DNA of 64,000 bases from assembly GCF_905220975.1 (NCBI RefSeq), contig NZ_CAJNBK010000002.1:62001-126000 (forward strand), read 5' to 3'. The translations under genes and the position numbers were made by a program. Below are positions 39,581 through 48,876 of the stretch, one piece after another. The notes below the pieces were generated by a model, which did not search any database, was not told the origin of the DNA, and saw only the letters and a program-made list of their open reading frames with translations. Source of the DNA: Paraburkholderia haematera (GTDB lineage Bacteria > Pseudomonadota > Gammaproteobacteria > Burkholderiales > Burkholderiaceae). Within the stretch, counting starts at the first letter, position 1; every line of letters begins with the position of its first letter.

Positions 39581-41932
39581 ATGCCCGATCTGCTAGCCAA
39601 TCTAAACCCCGAACAACACGCCGCCGTCACGCTCCCCAACGAGCCAGCGCTCATCCTTGCCGGCGCAGGCAGCGGCAAAACCCGCGTCCTCATCACGCGA
39701 ATCGCGTGGCTGATCCAGCACGGTCTGGCGTCCCCCGCCACCATCCTCGCGGTGACCTTCACCAATAAAGCCGCCCGCGAAATGATGTCGCGTCTTTCGG
39801 CACTCTTGCCAATCGACACGCGAGGCATGTGGATCGGCACCTTCCACGGCCTGTGCAACCGCATGCTCCGCGCGCACCATCGTGACGCGGGCCTGCCCGC
39901 CACCTTCCAGATCCTCGATACCGCGGACCAGCTCTCCGCGATCAAGCGTCTCATGAAGGGCCTCAACATCGACGATGAAAAGTACCCGGCGAAAAATCTC
40001 CAGTACTTCATCAACAATTCCAAAGAACAAGGCCTGCGGCCGAAAGACGTCGACGCCACCGATAACTTCAACCGCAAATTCGTCGAACTCTACGAAGCCT
40101 ACGACCAGCAATGCCAGCGCGAAGGCGTCGTCGACTTTCCGGAACTGCTGCTGCGCTGCTTCGAACTGCTCGCGCACAATCCGCCGCTGCGCGCTCACTA
40201 TCAGGCACGCTTCAGGCACATCCTCGTCGACGAGTTCCAGGACACCAACAAGCTGCAATATGCGTGGCTGAAGTTGCTGGCCGGGCAGACCAACTCGATC
40301 TTCGCCGTCGGCGACGACGACCAGTCGATCTACGCATTCCGCGGTGCGAACGTCGGCAACATGCGCGACTTCGAACACGAGTTCAACGTCCGGCACATGA
40401 TCAAGCTCGAGCAGAACTATCGCTCGCACGGCCATATCCTCGATGCGGCCAATCAGCTGATCGCCAATAATTCGCGGCGTCTGGGTAAGAATCTCCGTAC
40501 CGACGCGGGGCACGGCGAACCGGTGCGCGTCTACGAGTCCGCTACCGACACGCAGGAAGCCGGCTGGATCGTCGAGGAAATCAAGGCACTGATCAGCACC
40601 GGCACGTCGCGCAGCGAAGTCGCCATCCTGTATCGCAGCAACGCGCAGTCGCGCACGATCGAACACACGCTGGTCAATGCGGGCATCGCGTATCGGGTGT
40701 ACGGCGGTTTGCGCTTTTTTGAGCGCCAGGAGGTCAAGCACGCGCTCGCCTATCTGCGCCTGATCGACAATCCGAACGACGACACCGCGTTCGCCCGCGT
40801 CGTCAATTTCCCCACGCGCGGCATCGGCGCGCGCTCGATCGAGCAACTTGCCGATGCGGCGCGTCTGTACAACTGCTCGATGGCCGCGGCGATTCCGTAT
40901 GTCGCGGGTAAGGCGGGGTCGAGTCTTGCCAGCTTCGCGAACCTGATTGGCAGGATGCGCGCGGAAACGCAGCAGATGAGCTTGCCGGAAACGGTCGAAT
41001 TCGTGGTTCGTACGAGCGGTCTCACGGAGTTCTATCAGAACGAACGCGAAGGCCAGGATCGTCTCGAGAACTTGCAGGAACTGGTCAACGCGGCAGCGGC
41101 TTTCGTCAGCGAAGAAGGCTACGGCATGGATACGCCGGCGCGCTCGATTCCGCTGCGCCCAGGCGCGACCGCGGCGCCCGAGTTGGCCGTCGCCACCGAC
41201 GATCCGAATATCGTCGTGCTGGACGCACCCGGCATTGCCGATCCGGCGCAAAACCCGGACACGATGACGCCGCTCGCCGGTTTCCTGTCGCACGCATCGC
41301 TGGAAGCGGGCGACAACCAGGCGCAAGCCGGTCAGGAAGCCGTGCAGTTGATGACGGTGCACGCGGCCAAGGGCCTCGAATTCACGGCGGTGTTCATCAC
41401 CGGGCTCGAAGAAGGGCTGTTCCCGCATGAAAACAGCGCGATGGAGTCGGATGGCCTCGAAGAAGAGCGCCGTCTGATGTACGTGGCGATCACGCGGGCC
41501 AAGGAGCGTTTGTATCTGTCGTTTGCACAGAGCCGGATGCTGCACGGCCAGACGCGCTACAACATCCGCTCGCGCTTCTTCGACGAACTGCCGCAGGAAA
41601 CCCTCAAATGGCTCACGCCGAAGGTCGAGGCGGGCGCGCGTTGGGGCGGCCGATCGGATAACGCCGGCTATGGTCGCGACTGGTTCGCGCGGCCGGGTTA
41701 CACGGGTCCTTCGTCGTCCACGCCGGCGCCGTTGCCGGCCTTTGCGAACGAACAGCGCGCGGCGGAAACAGGTTTCCGCGTCGGGCAGCAGGTGTTCCAC
41801 ACCAAGTTCGGGGAAGGCACGATCACGGCGCTCGAAGGCGGCGGCACGGATGCCAAGGCCCAGGTCAAATTCAAGCGGCACGGCGAGAAATGGCTGGCGC
41901 TCGCAGTTGCCAAATTGCAGGCGGTCGAATGA
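39581..41932 (+). CDS. uvrD: DNA helicase II, UvrD family
   Basis: Superfamily 1A 3'-5' helicase of nucleotide excision and mismatch repair, 783 residues. Motif I is AGAGSGKTRVL, motif Ia VTFTNKAAREM, motif II VDEFQDTN, motif III VGDDDQSIYAFRGA, motif IV QNYRS, motif V VHAAKGLEF and motif VI YVAITRAKERL. The C-terminal 60 residues form a Tudor-like domain (VGQQVFHTKFGEGTITALEG). TATAAT at 39546-39551 is a possible -10. The first 200 bases are G-poor (39601-39660: 28 C, 10 G), like the tail of element C just upstream. The stop overlaps the mtnN start. Confidence 0.94.
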   Translation: MPDLLANLNPEQHAAVTLPNEPALILAGAGSGKTRVLITRIAWLIQHGLASPATILAVTFTNKAAREMMSRLSALLPIDTRGMWIGTFHGLCNRMLRAHHRDAGLPATFQILDTADQLSAIKRLMKGLNIDDEKYPAKNLQYFINNSKEQGLRPKDVDATDNFNRKFVELYEAYDQQCQREGVVDFPELLLRCFELLAHNPPLRAHYQARFRHILVDEFQDTNKLQYAWLKLLAGQTNSIFAVGDDDQSIYAFRGANVGNMRDFEHEFNVRHMIKLEQNYRSHGHILDAANQLIANNSRRLGKNLRTDAGHGEPVRVYESATDTQEAGWIVEEIKALISTGTSRSEVAILYRSNAQSRTIEHTLVNAGIAYRVYGGLRFFERQEVKHALAYLRLIDNPNDDTAFARVVNFPTRGIGARSIEQLADAARLYNCSMAAAIPYVAGKAGSSLASFANLIGRMRAETQQMSLPETVEFVVRTSGLTEFYQNEREGQDRLENLQELVNAAAAFVSEEGYGMDTPARSIPLRPGATAAPELAVATDDPNIVVLDAPGIADPAQNPDTMTPLAGFLSHASLEAGDNQAQAGQEAVQLMTVHAAKGLEFTAVFITGLEEGLFPHENSAMESDGLEEERRLMYVAITRAKERLYLSFAQSRMLHGQTRYNIRSRFFDELPQETLKWLTPKVEAGARWGGRSDNAGYGRDWFARPGYTGPSSSTPAPLPAFANEQRAAETGFRVGQQVFHTKFGEGTITALEGGGTDAKAQVKFKRHGEKWLALAVAKLQAVE

Positions 41933-42750
41933 GCACGGGCGGGATACACGCAGTAGGGGTGGGGGCGGACGGCGCAGGCGCACCGGTCTCGCATCGTCCG
42001 CTGGGCATTCTGGCGGCCTTGCCGCAGGAACTCGGCGATCTGATCGAAGCAATGCGCGCCGAATCCGGCGTACGCACCATCACCCACGGTCAGCGTGACT
42101 ATCACCTCGGCACCGTGCACGGCGCGCCTTGCGTCGTGACACTGGCGCGCGTCGGCAAGGTCGCGGCGGCGGCCACCGTCAGCGCCTTGATCCACGCGTT
42201 CGATGTCGAAGCGGTCGTGTTCACAGGTGTCGCGGGTGGAGTAGGAACCGAGGTGCGGGTCGGGGATATCGTCGTCGCCAACGTGCTGATGCAGCACGAT
42301 CTCGACGCGTCGCCATTGTTTCCTCGATTCGAGGTGCCGCTGCTCGGCGTATCGCGCTTCGCGGCCGATGAGGCGCTCGCCGATCAACTGGCCGCGGCCT
42401 GCGAGCGTTTTGTCGCTGAAGAGGGCACCGCCGCGGCGGCGCGCTTCGGCACGCGCGAGCCGCGCGTGCATCGCGGCTTGATTATCAGCGGAGACCAGTT
42501 CGTCGCGAGCGCAACGGGCGTCAAAGCCTTGCGCGATGCGCTGCCGGATGCGCTCGCGGTCGAGATGGAAGGCGCGGCGATCGCGCAGGTCTGTTACGAG
42601 TATGGCGTGCCATGCGCGGTGGTCCGCACGATTTCCGACACCGCCGACGATCACGCGCCGCAATCATTCGTGTCGTTTCTCACGGAGATCGCCGCGACGT
42701 ATTCGAATGCGATTCTGACGCGGTTTCTGCAGGCGCGCCGGGTGGCGTGA
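41929..42750 (+). CDS. mtnN: 5'-methylthioadenosine/S-adenosylhomocysteine nucleosidase
   Basis: Removes adenine from methylthioadenosine and S-adenosylhomocysteine. It has 273 residues, longer than the usual 230 because of a 20-residue Gly/Ala leader and an insert around residues 150-175. Core motifs are LGILAALPQELGDLI, VVFTGVAGGVG, ISGDQFVAS and VEMEGAAIAQVCYEYGVP, with the catalytic Asp in RTISDTADDHA. The ATG overlaps the uvrD stop as ATGA. Confidence 0.92.
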   Translation: MSTGGIHAVGVGADGAGAPVSHRPLGILAALPQELGDLIEAMRAESGVRTITHGQRDYHLGTVHGAPCVVTLARVGKVAAAATVSALIHAFDVEAVVFTGVAGGVGTEVRVGDIVVANVLMQHDLDASPLFPRFEVPLLGVSRFAADEALADQLAAACERFVAEEGTAAAARFGTREPRVHRGLIISGDQFVASATGVKALRDALPDALAVEMEGAAIAQVCYEYGVPCAVVRTISDTADDHAPQSFVSFLTEIAATYSNAILTRFLQARRVA

Positions 42751-42862
42751 CCTGCTCGCCCTGGACGCGCAGCGTGCCGATCAGCCGGCCCAATTGCGGC
42801 AAATCGAACCAGCGGCGCGCGAGTGCGTCGCCCGTTCACGGCATGATCGTCCCGGGCGCTGA

Positions 42863-44767
42863 CTAGTGCTTCGTTGCGTCTCCCAGCGCCTCGCGCACTT
42901 GCTGCAACGCCGACGGATCCTCGATTGTCGGCAAATCTCCCGGTTCGCGTCCTTCCGCGAGCGCCGCAATCGCGCGGCGCAGCAACTTGCCCGAGCGGGT
43001 CTTCGGCAGCATCGACACCACGACGACGCGCGCCGGCCGTGCAATCGCGCCGAGACGGCGGTCGACCGTGGCGGTGAGTTCGGTTTCCAGTTTGGCTCGC
43101 GCCTTGTCGTCGGCGTAGGCTTGCGCGTCTCGCACGACGACGAAGGCCATGGCGACCTGACCCTTCAGCGCGTCGGTCACACCGACCACGGCCACTTCCG
43201 CGACCGCCGCGTGGCTCGACAACGCTTCCTCGATCTCGCGCGTGCCTAGCCGGTGGCCGGCGACGTTGATCACGTCGTCCGTGCGGCCGAGGATCGTCAC
43301 GTAACCGTCTTCATCCTGAACACCCCAGTCGAAGGTCGAGTAGACCTGCTGGTTCGGAATGCTCGACCAGTACGTGCTGATAAAGCGCTTGTCGTCGCCC
43401 CACACCGTCGACATGCAGCCCGGCGGCAGCGGATATTCCAGCGTGAGCACGCCTTTTTCGCCGGTCGGGCAGGGCTCGCCCGTCAGTTCGTTACGCAAGG
43501 TCAGATTGAACCCGGCCGACGGCACACCCGGCGAGCCGAGCCTGGTGGGCAGCGCTTCGATGCCGCGCGGAATCGCCAGCATCGGCCAGCCGGTTTCGGT
43601 CTGCCAGTAGTTGTCGATCACGGGTTTGCCGAGCGCGTCGGTGATCCATGTGGCCGTCGGTTCGTCGAGCGGCTCGCCGGCGAGGAACAGCGTGCGCAGG
43701 CTCGACAGATCGGATTTTTTCAGCAGCGCCGGGTCCTGCTTTTTCAACACGCGTAGCGCAGTCGGCGCGGTGAACATCAGATTGATCTTGTGCTGTTCGA
43801 CGAGGCGCCACCAGATGCCGCCGTCCGGACGAATCGGCGTGCCTTCGTACATCACCGTGGTGAGGCCCGCGATCAGCGGCGCATAGACGATGTAGCTGTG
43901 GCCGACCACCCAGCCCACGTCCGACGCGGTGAACATCGTGTCGCCGGGCTTGCCCTGAAAGATGTGTTCCATCGACGCCGCCAACGCCACCGCATAGCCG
44001 CCGACGTCGCGCTGCACGCCTTTCGGCTTGCCGGTGGTGCCCGAGGTGTACAGCACATACGAAGGCTCGTTCGATTCGAGCCATTCGCATGACACATGTG
44101 CGTCGAAAAACTGTTCGCGCAACGGCTCGTAGGCGACCAGGTAGCTTGCGTTCAGGCGCTCGGGCGCGAGCTGGCGGTCGATCAGCAGCACGCGCGGCGT
44201 CTTGTGGGTTGCGCGCGCGAGCGCCTCGTCCACCAGCGGCGTGTAGTCGATCACCTTGCCGCCGCGTGCGCCGGCGTCGGCGGTTACGATCAGCACCGGT
44301 TTCGCATCGTCGATGCGCGCCGCCAGATTGGGCGCCGCGAAGCCGCCGAACACTACCGAGTGAATCGCGCCGAGCCGCGCGCACGCGAGCATCGCGAACA
44401 GGGCTTCGGGGATCATCGGCAGATAGAGCAGCACCACGTCGCCGCGCTTCACGCCCAGCGAGCGCATCACTGCGGCCATCCGGTTGATTTCCGCGTGCAG
44501 CTCGGCGTAGGTGTGGCGCCGCTCGATGCCGGTTTCTGTCGACACGTACACCAGCGCGTTCTGCTGCGCGCGCTCGGCCAGATGCCGGTCCACCGCGTTA
44601 TGGCATAGATTCGTGCGGCCGCCGACGAACCAGCGCGCGAACGGCGGATTCGAGCGGTCGAGCACCGTATCGAACGGCGTTTGCCAATGAATCCGTTGCG
44701 CCTGTTCACGCCAGAAGTCTTCGGGGTTCTCGATCGAACGGCGGTGGAAGTCGCGGTAGGTGGTCAT
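42863..44767 (-). CDS. prpE: Propionyl-CoA synthetase
   Basis: AMP-forming acyl-CoA ligase, 634 residues, close to PrpE. The P-loop-like motif is YTSGTTGKPKGV, followed by DNYWQTETGWPM and GRTDDVINVAGHRLGTREIE. The catalytic, acetylatable Lys is in TRSGKLLRRAI. The N terminus YRDFHRRSIENPEDFW is typical. No prpBCD genes lie nearby. The ATG at 44767 has AAGGA about ten bases upstream. A short open frame extends beyond it without similarity. Confidence 0.92.
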   Translation of the reverse strand: MTTYRDFHRRSIENPEDFWREQAQRIHWQTPFDTVLDRSNPPFARWFVGGRTNLCHNAVDRHLAERAQQNALVYVSTETGIERRHTYAELHAEINRMAAVMRSLGVKRGDVVLLYLPMIPEALFAMLACARLGAIHSVVFGGFAAPNLAARIDDAKPVLIVTADAGARGGKVIDYTPLVDEALARATHKTPRVLLIDRQLAPERLNASYLVAYEPLREQFFDAHVSCEWLESNEPSYVLYTSGTTGKPKGVQRDVGGYAVALAASMEHIFQGKPGDTMFTASDVGWVVGHSYIVYAPLIAGLTTVMYEGTPIRPDGGIWWRLVEQHKINLMFTAPTALRVLKKQDPALLKKSDLSSLRTLFLAGEPLDEPTATWITDALGKPVIDNYWQTETGWPMLAIPRGIEALPTRLGSPGVPSAGFNLTLRNELTGEPCPTGEKGVLTLEYPLPPGCMSTVWGDDKRFISTYWSSIPNQQVYSTFDWGVQDEDGYVTILGRTDDVINVAGHRLGTREIEEALSSHAAVAEVAVVGVTDALKGQVAMAFVVVRDAQAYADDKARAKLETELTATVDRRLGAIARPARVVVVSMLPKTRSGKLLRRAIAALAEGREPGDLPTIEDPSALQQVREALGDATKH

Positions 44768-44910
44768 CGGCGGCGATCCTTCTGCTGCGTGAGCGAACGG
44801 TTGGCGAGTCGTACGGCGGTTGGATTTGGCGAGAAAGCGGTGCGACCATCCGCACAAGCATAGAGCACGCGCGGCCGTGCGGACAACGCGGGTTCACCAT
44901 GAGCGCGAGG

Positions 44911-44942
44911 GCAAGAAAAAAGGCGCCGCAGCGCCTTTTTCC
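44911..44942. terminator. Bidirectional terminator after fsr
   Basis: Stem AGGCGC (44921-44926) and GCGCCT (44931-44936) with an A-run on the left and T-run on the right. It ends the minus-strand fsr transcript 25 bases after its stop. Confidence 0.8.
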
Positions 44943-44966
44943 TCATTCACGTCCGATGAAGCCTCA

Positions 44967-46235
44967 TCACGCTTTCGCGCGCTTGCCTTCGACATTCGGC
45001 AGAAACACCGTCAGCACGCCGATTAGCGGCAGGAACGAGCAGACCTTGTAGACATAGGTGATGCTGGTGGCGTCGGCCAACTGCCCGAGCACGGCAGCGC
45101 CGACCCCGCCCATGCCGAACGCGAAGCCGAAGAAGAGGCCCGCGACCATTCCCACCTTGCCCGGGATCAGTTCCTGCGCATAGACAAGGATCGCTGAGAA
45201 CGCCGAAGCCAGCACGATACCGATGATCACCGTCAGCACGCCGGTCCAGAAAAGGTTGGCATACGGCAGCAGCAGCGTGAACGGTGCAACGCCGAGGATC
45301 GACACCCAGATCACATACTTGCGGCCGATCTTGTCGCCGATCGGACCGCCGATTACCGTACCCGCCGCGACCGCCGCGAGGAACACGAACAGGTGGATCT
45401 GCGCCGCCTGAACGGGCAGATGGAACTTGTCGATCAGATAGAACGTGAAATAGCTGTTGATGCTGGCGAGGTAGAAATACTTCGAGAACACCAGCAGGAT
45501 CAGCACGCCCATCGCGAACGTGACCTGGTTGCGCGAGAGCGTGGCGTGAGCGGTCTGCGCGCGTACCTTCTTCACCGACGGATGCTGCTTGTACCAGCGG
45601 CCGATCTGAGTGAGCACGACGATCGCGACCAGCGCCGCCACTGAGAACCACGCGATGCTGCGCTGGCCGTGCGGAATCACGATCAACGCGGCGAGCAACG
45701 GCCCGAGCGACGAACCCGCATTGCCGCCCACCTGGAACAGCGATTGCGCCAGACCGTGGCGGCCGCCCGACGCCATGCGCGCCACCCGTGACGATTCCGG
45801 ATGGAACACCGACGAACCGCAGCCGACCAGCGCCGCCGCGACCAGCAGCACGCCGAAACTCGGCGCGACCGACATCAGCAACAGGCCGCAGAGTGTGAAG
45901 CCCATGCCGACGGGCAGCGAATACGGCTTCGGATGCTTGTCGGTATAGCTGCCGACCAACGGCTGCAGCAGCGACGCGGTGATCTGGTAGGTCAGCGTAA
46001 TCAACCCGATCTGCCCGAACGACAGCGAAAAGTTGTCTTTCAGCATCGGGTAGATCGCCAGAATCAACGACTGGATCATGTCGTTGAGCAGGTGTGAAAA
46101 ACTGATCGCGCCCAGCACGGAGTAAACCGTGCGCTGGACTTTAGCGGCCGGCTGCGCCGCGGTGGCCGGCGTGTCGGAACCCGCGGGAGACGCTGGGGCG
46201 CCGGCGAGGGCACTTTTATCGAAGCTCGTTTCCAT
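44967..46235 (-). CDS. fsr: Fosmidomycin-resistance type MFS transporter
   Basis: Inner-membrane drug exporter of the Fsr group, 422 residues with about twelve helices. The first helix region SVLGAISFSHLLNDMIQSLI and FSLSFGQIGLITLTYQITAS are characteristic. SSVFHPESSRVARMASGGRHGLAQSLFQ follows the fourth helix, as in Fsr. The N terminus has a 30-residue Ala/Pro-rich cytoplasmic leader. The true physiological substrate is unknown. Confidence 0.9.
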   Translation of the reverse strand: METSFDKSALAGAPASPAGSDTPATAAQPAAKVQRTVYSVLGAISFSHLLNDMIQSLILAIYPMLKDNFSLSFGQIGLITLTYQITASLLQPLVGSYTDKHPKPYSLPVGMGFTLCGLLLMSVAPSFGVLLVAAALVGCGSSVFHPESSRVARMASGGRHGLAQSLFQVGGNAGSSLGPLLAALIVIPHGQRSIAWFSVAALVAIVVLTQIGRWYKQHPSVKKVRAQTAHATLSRNQVTFAMGVLILLVFSKYFYLASINSYFTFYLIDKFHLPVQAAQIHLFVFLAAVAAGTVIGGPIGDKIGRKYVIWVSILGVAPFTLLLPYANLFWTGVLTVIIGIVLASAFSAILVYAQELIPGKVGMVAGLFFGFAFGMGGVGAAVLGQLADATSITYVYKVCSFLPLIGVLTVFLPNVEGKRAKA

Positions 46236-46697
46236 ACGCTAGATGAGAGAGAAGAGAGGATGAAAAGTAACGATTTCGGGGTGCCGGCGCAGCGTCATTC
46301 TTCGTGTTCGTGTGCCCGATCGACTGGTGCGGCATTTCGACGCGGCGTCCGGTATTGTCAGCCAATTGACGAAGTTTAATGTGGCTTACCTGAAATGTAA
46401 GGACAAGTTTTGTCGAGAATCGGACACTTATTGGTCTGTCCGGGCGTCACTGCTGCGCGGAAATTAGGCGTCTGGTGCACCGCCAAGGTGCTTGTGGAGA
46501 GTGTGTTGCCATTACCACGCGTCGTTGGCAAGTCATCTGATAAATGCGGTTTGGGGATTTTTGGCCATGTATAAAACGGTCGCGGGCGCGAAGCTTACAA
46601 AGCGATGCGTCGAGGACCGGGCACGACGGTCGGCATGACGCGAGCGGCGTTAAAGATCGCGGGCGTTTATGCCGTAGACCCGGAGAGATAAGCATCA
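46236..46697. other. Intergenic region between fsr and the chemoreceptor gene
   Basis: About 460 bases with divergent promoters for the flanking genes. A sigma-28-like pair ends the region (separate entry). A 23-codon frame from ATG 46566 has no supporting features. Nothing else stands out. Confidence 0.5.
46651..46678 (+). promoter_or_regulatory. Candidate sigma-28 (FliA) promoter
   Basis: TAAAGATC at 46651 and GCCGTAGA at 46671 resemble the flagellar consensus TAAAGTTT and GCCGATAA, with a spacer one base longer than usual. The downstream gene is a chemoreceptor, which is often in the FliA regulon. If real, the leader of a start at 46698 would be very short, which would favour the alternative start at 46746. 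Confidence 0.45.
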
Positions 46698-48425
46698 ATG
46701 CCGGAACCGACCTTTCCGGCAGTGCGATACGTGGGGACGAGGAATATGAAAGCAGTTTCGCTGGGCGGCCAGTCGGGCGCGGGGTTCGTACCGGAAGGGG
46801 AAGCGACGGGCAAGCTGTCGCCGTCGCATGGACAGGGCAGCCGCGCGCGTGGCGTGCGGCTGAAGGGTTTGTCGGTGAAGGCGATGCTGCGGCTTGCGTT
46901 TGCCGTGCTGCTGATCGGCACGCTCGTGATCGGCGTGTTTTCGCTGACCCAGATCAGCCGCCTGAACGCTTCCGCGCAATCGATCTACGACCAGGGCCAC
47001 GTGGCGAGCCGTGCTGCCGAAGAGGCGCGTGGCCACATGCTGCGCGCGAGCCGCGCACAAAAGATGCTGCTCACCGCGACCACTGCCAAGGAGCGCGACG
47101 ATCTCGGCGCCGACATCGACAAGGGATTGACCGGCCTATCGACGGAACTCGGCACGCTGCAACAGTACGTCGACACATCCGACGCGAAGGCGGTCGATCA
47201 GCAGAAGAAATTTGCCGCTGCCGTTGCGGCATGGAGCGGCCACTTGCGTGACTTCGTGACGCTCGTGAAAGCGCAGCCGCTCGATCTTTCGCAGATGAAC
47301 TGGCAGGTCGGCACCCAGGACGTTTCGCTGCTGGTCGAGACCGGCAAGCTTGAAAAACTCGTTGACGAACTCGTTGCGCAGCGCGGCACCGCCGCGAAGG
47401 CGACCATCGAGGCGTCGGGTTTTATCTTCCATTCGTCGTTCGTGATGATCGCGGTGACGACCGTGGCGCTGATCGCGCTGGCGTTCGGCATTAGCGAGTG
47501 GGTGGTGCGACGCCTTGCCGGCCAACTTGGCGGCGAGCCTGCGTACGCCAAGGAAATTGCCAGCCGGATCGCGGCGGGCGATCTGTCGAATCAGATCGTA
47601 TTGGGCCGCAAGGACAAGTCGAGCATGCTGTACGCCCTGCACGACATGCAAAGCGGCCTTGCGACGACGGTCTCCGACATTGCGTCCAGCGCGGACGCGA
47701 TTGCTACTGCGTCGGGCGAAATTTCGATGGGCAACCTCGACCTGTCGCAGCGCACTGAGCAGCAGGCGATGGCACTCGAGCGGACTGCCAGCAGCATGGA
47801 GCAACTGACTTCCACGGTGCGTCAGAACGCTGACAACGCGAAGCAGGCGAGCACGCTGGCCAACAATGCTTCAGAGATTGCCGAAAAGGGCGGCGACGTG
47901 GTGAGCCGCGTGGTTGCAACGATGAACGAGATCAACGATAGCGCGCGGAGCATAGGCGACATCATTGGCGTGATCGAGGGGATTGCATTCCAGACCAACA
48001 TTCTTGCCTTGAACGCCGCGGTGGAAGCTGCCCGGGCGGGCGAGGAGGGCCGAGGATTTTCGGTGGTTGCAGCAGAAGTGCGCAATCTCGCCCAGCGCAG
48101 CGCGGCTGCCGCGAAGGAGATCAAGGGTTTGATCAATGCGTCGGTAGAGCGCGTGAGCAACGGCTCGACATTGGCGCAAGACGCCGGTCAGACCATGGAC
48201 GAAGTGGTGAAGGCTGTGAAGCGCGTGACTGACATCATGGGCGAGATTTCGGCGGCGTCATCGGAACAGAGCGCGGGAATTGAAGAGATCAACCTTGCGG
48301 TAACGCAGATGGATTCCGGCACGCAGCAGAACGCGGCGTTGGTGGAGCAGGCAACAGCGGCGGCCCGCTCGCTGGACGACCAGGCCCGCGGCCTGAAGCA
48401 GATGGTTGGAAAGTTCAGGTTATAA
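46698..48425 (+). CDS. Methyl-accepting chemotaxis protein
   Basis: Membrane chemoreceptor of 575 residues. A first membrane helix (LRLAFAVLLIGTLVIGVFSL, about residues 65-85) is followed by a periplasmic four-helix-bundle type sensor of about 155 residues. A second helix (FVMIAVTTVALIALAFGI) leads to a HAMP-like linker and a long signalling coiled coil. The hairpin tip is highly conserved (IEGIAFQTNILALNAAVEAA, GFSVVAAEVRNLAQRSAAA). The ligand is unknown. Starts at 46698 and 46746 are both possible; the first has GGAGA eleven bases upstream. Element D begins about 100 bases after the stop. Confidence 0.92.
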   Translation: MPEPTFPAVRYVGTRNMKAVSLGGQSGAGFVPEGEATGKLSPSHGQGSRARGVRLKGLSVKAMLRLAFAVLLIGTLVIGVFSLTQISRLNASAQSIYDQGHVASRAAEEARGHMLRASRAQKMLLTATTAKERDDLGADIDKGLTGLSTELGTLQQYVDTSDAKAVDQQKKFAAAVAAWSGHLRDFVTLVKAQPLDLSQMNWQVGTQDVSLLVETGKLEKLVDELVAQRGTAAKATIEASGFIFHSSFVMIAVTTVALIALAFGISEWVVRRLAGQLGGEPAYAKEIASRIAAGDLSNQIVLGRKDKSSMLYALHDMQSGLATTVSDIASSADAIATASGEISMGNLDLSQRTEQQAMALERTASSMEQLTSTVRQNADNAKQASTLANNASEIAEKGGDVVSRVVATMNEINDSARSIGDIIGVIEGIAFQTNILALNAAVEAARAGEEGRGFSVVAAEVRNLAQRSAAAAKEIKGLINASVERVSNGSTLAQDAGQTMDEVVKAVKRVTDIMGEISAASSEQSAGIEEINLAVTQMDSGTQQNAALVEQATAAARSLDDQARGLKQMVGKFRL

Positions 48426-48525
48426 ACGCGCGAAGCGCGGGAAATGACGGGCCACGGATGGGGGCTTGCAAATGAAGCCCTGCGCTTGAAGCTTCGCAAC
48501 TAAGGCACCGCCTTGGCGCGCACCG

Positions 48526-48868
48526 CGCTGCCGAGGCGAAGCCGATGGTATCGACCACACGCGATCCAAACCTTAGGTTTCCCATGCATACCCATCCGCG
48601 ACGCACGCAGTGCGGAGTGGGAGCGGATGACACCTTTGTCACATACGCCGAATGTGCGGGAACACAGATTCCAGATGCACCACTACCGTGGCTGCGCGGG
48701 GGCCCCGCTTAAGAATTAGCGGTGTGAGCCGCTTTCTCTTGCTTACTTCTCTTTGCGGCCGGCAAAGAGAAGTGAGTGCCGCCCCGCACAGGGGCGACGC
48801 TAATAGACCAATAAGAACACAAGGAAAGGCCAACGCCGCAGGCACACAGACACCAAGCGCCGCGAAGG
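48526..48868. repeat. Half-element D (right arm only)
   Basis: Positions 48526-48624 match the right part of the core of A and B; 48591-48624 is nearly identical to 20423-20456 and 33723-33756. They are followed by a complete right arm with the same nested hairpins (inner stem around 48746-48775) and one AC-rich tail unit. No left arm exists: the stop of the chemoreceptor gene lies about 100 bases upstream, and those 100 bases are not recognisably part of the element. The right edge abuts the stop of the HlyD gene. Confidence 0.82.
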
Positions 48869-48876
48869 CCAATCAT

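Noticed and set aside
39602..42052. Very long open frame on the minus strand (816 codons) across uvrD
   Set aside because: It lies wholly opposite a gene with all helicase motifs, is Arg/His/Val-rich, has no family motif and reflects the lack of stops in GC-rich antisense DNA. The same applies to the long frames opposite alaS, ggt, valS, CoA-transferase and iolC.
46566..46637. A 23-codon frame upstream of the chemoreceptor
   Set aside because: No ribosome site, no hydrophobic or conserved character.
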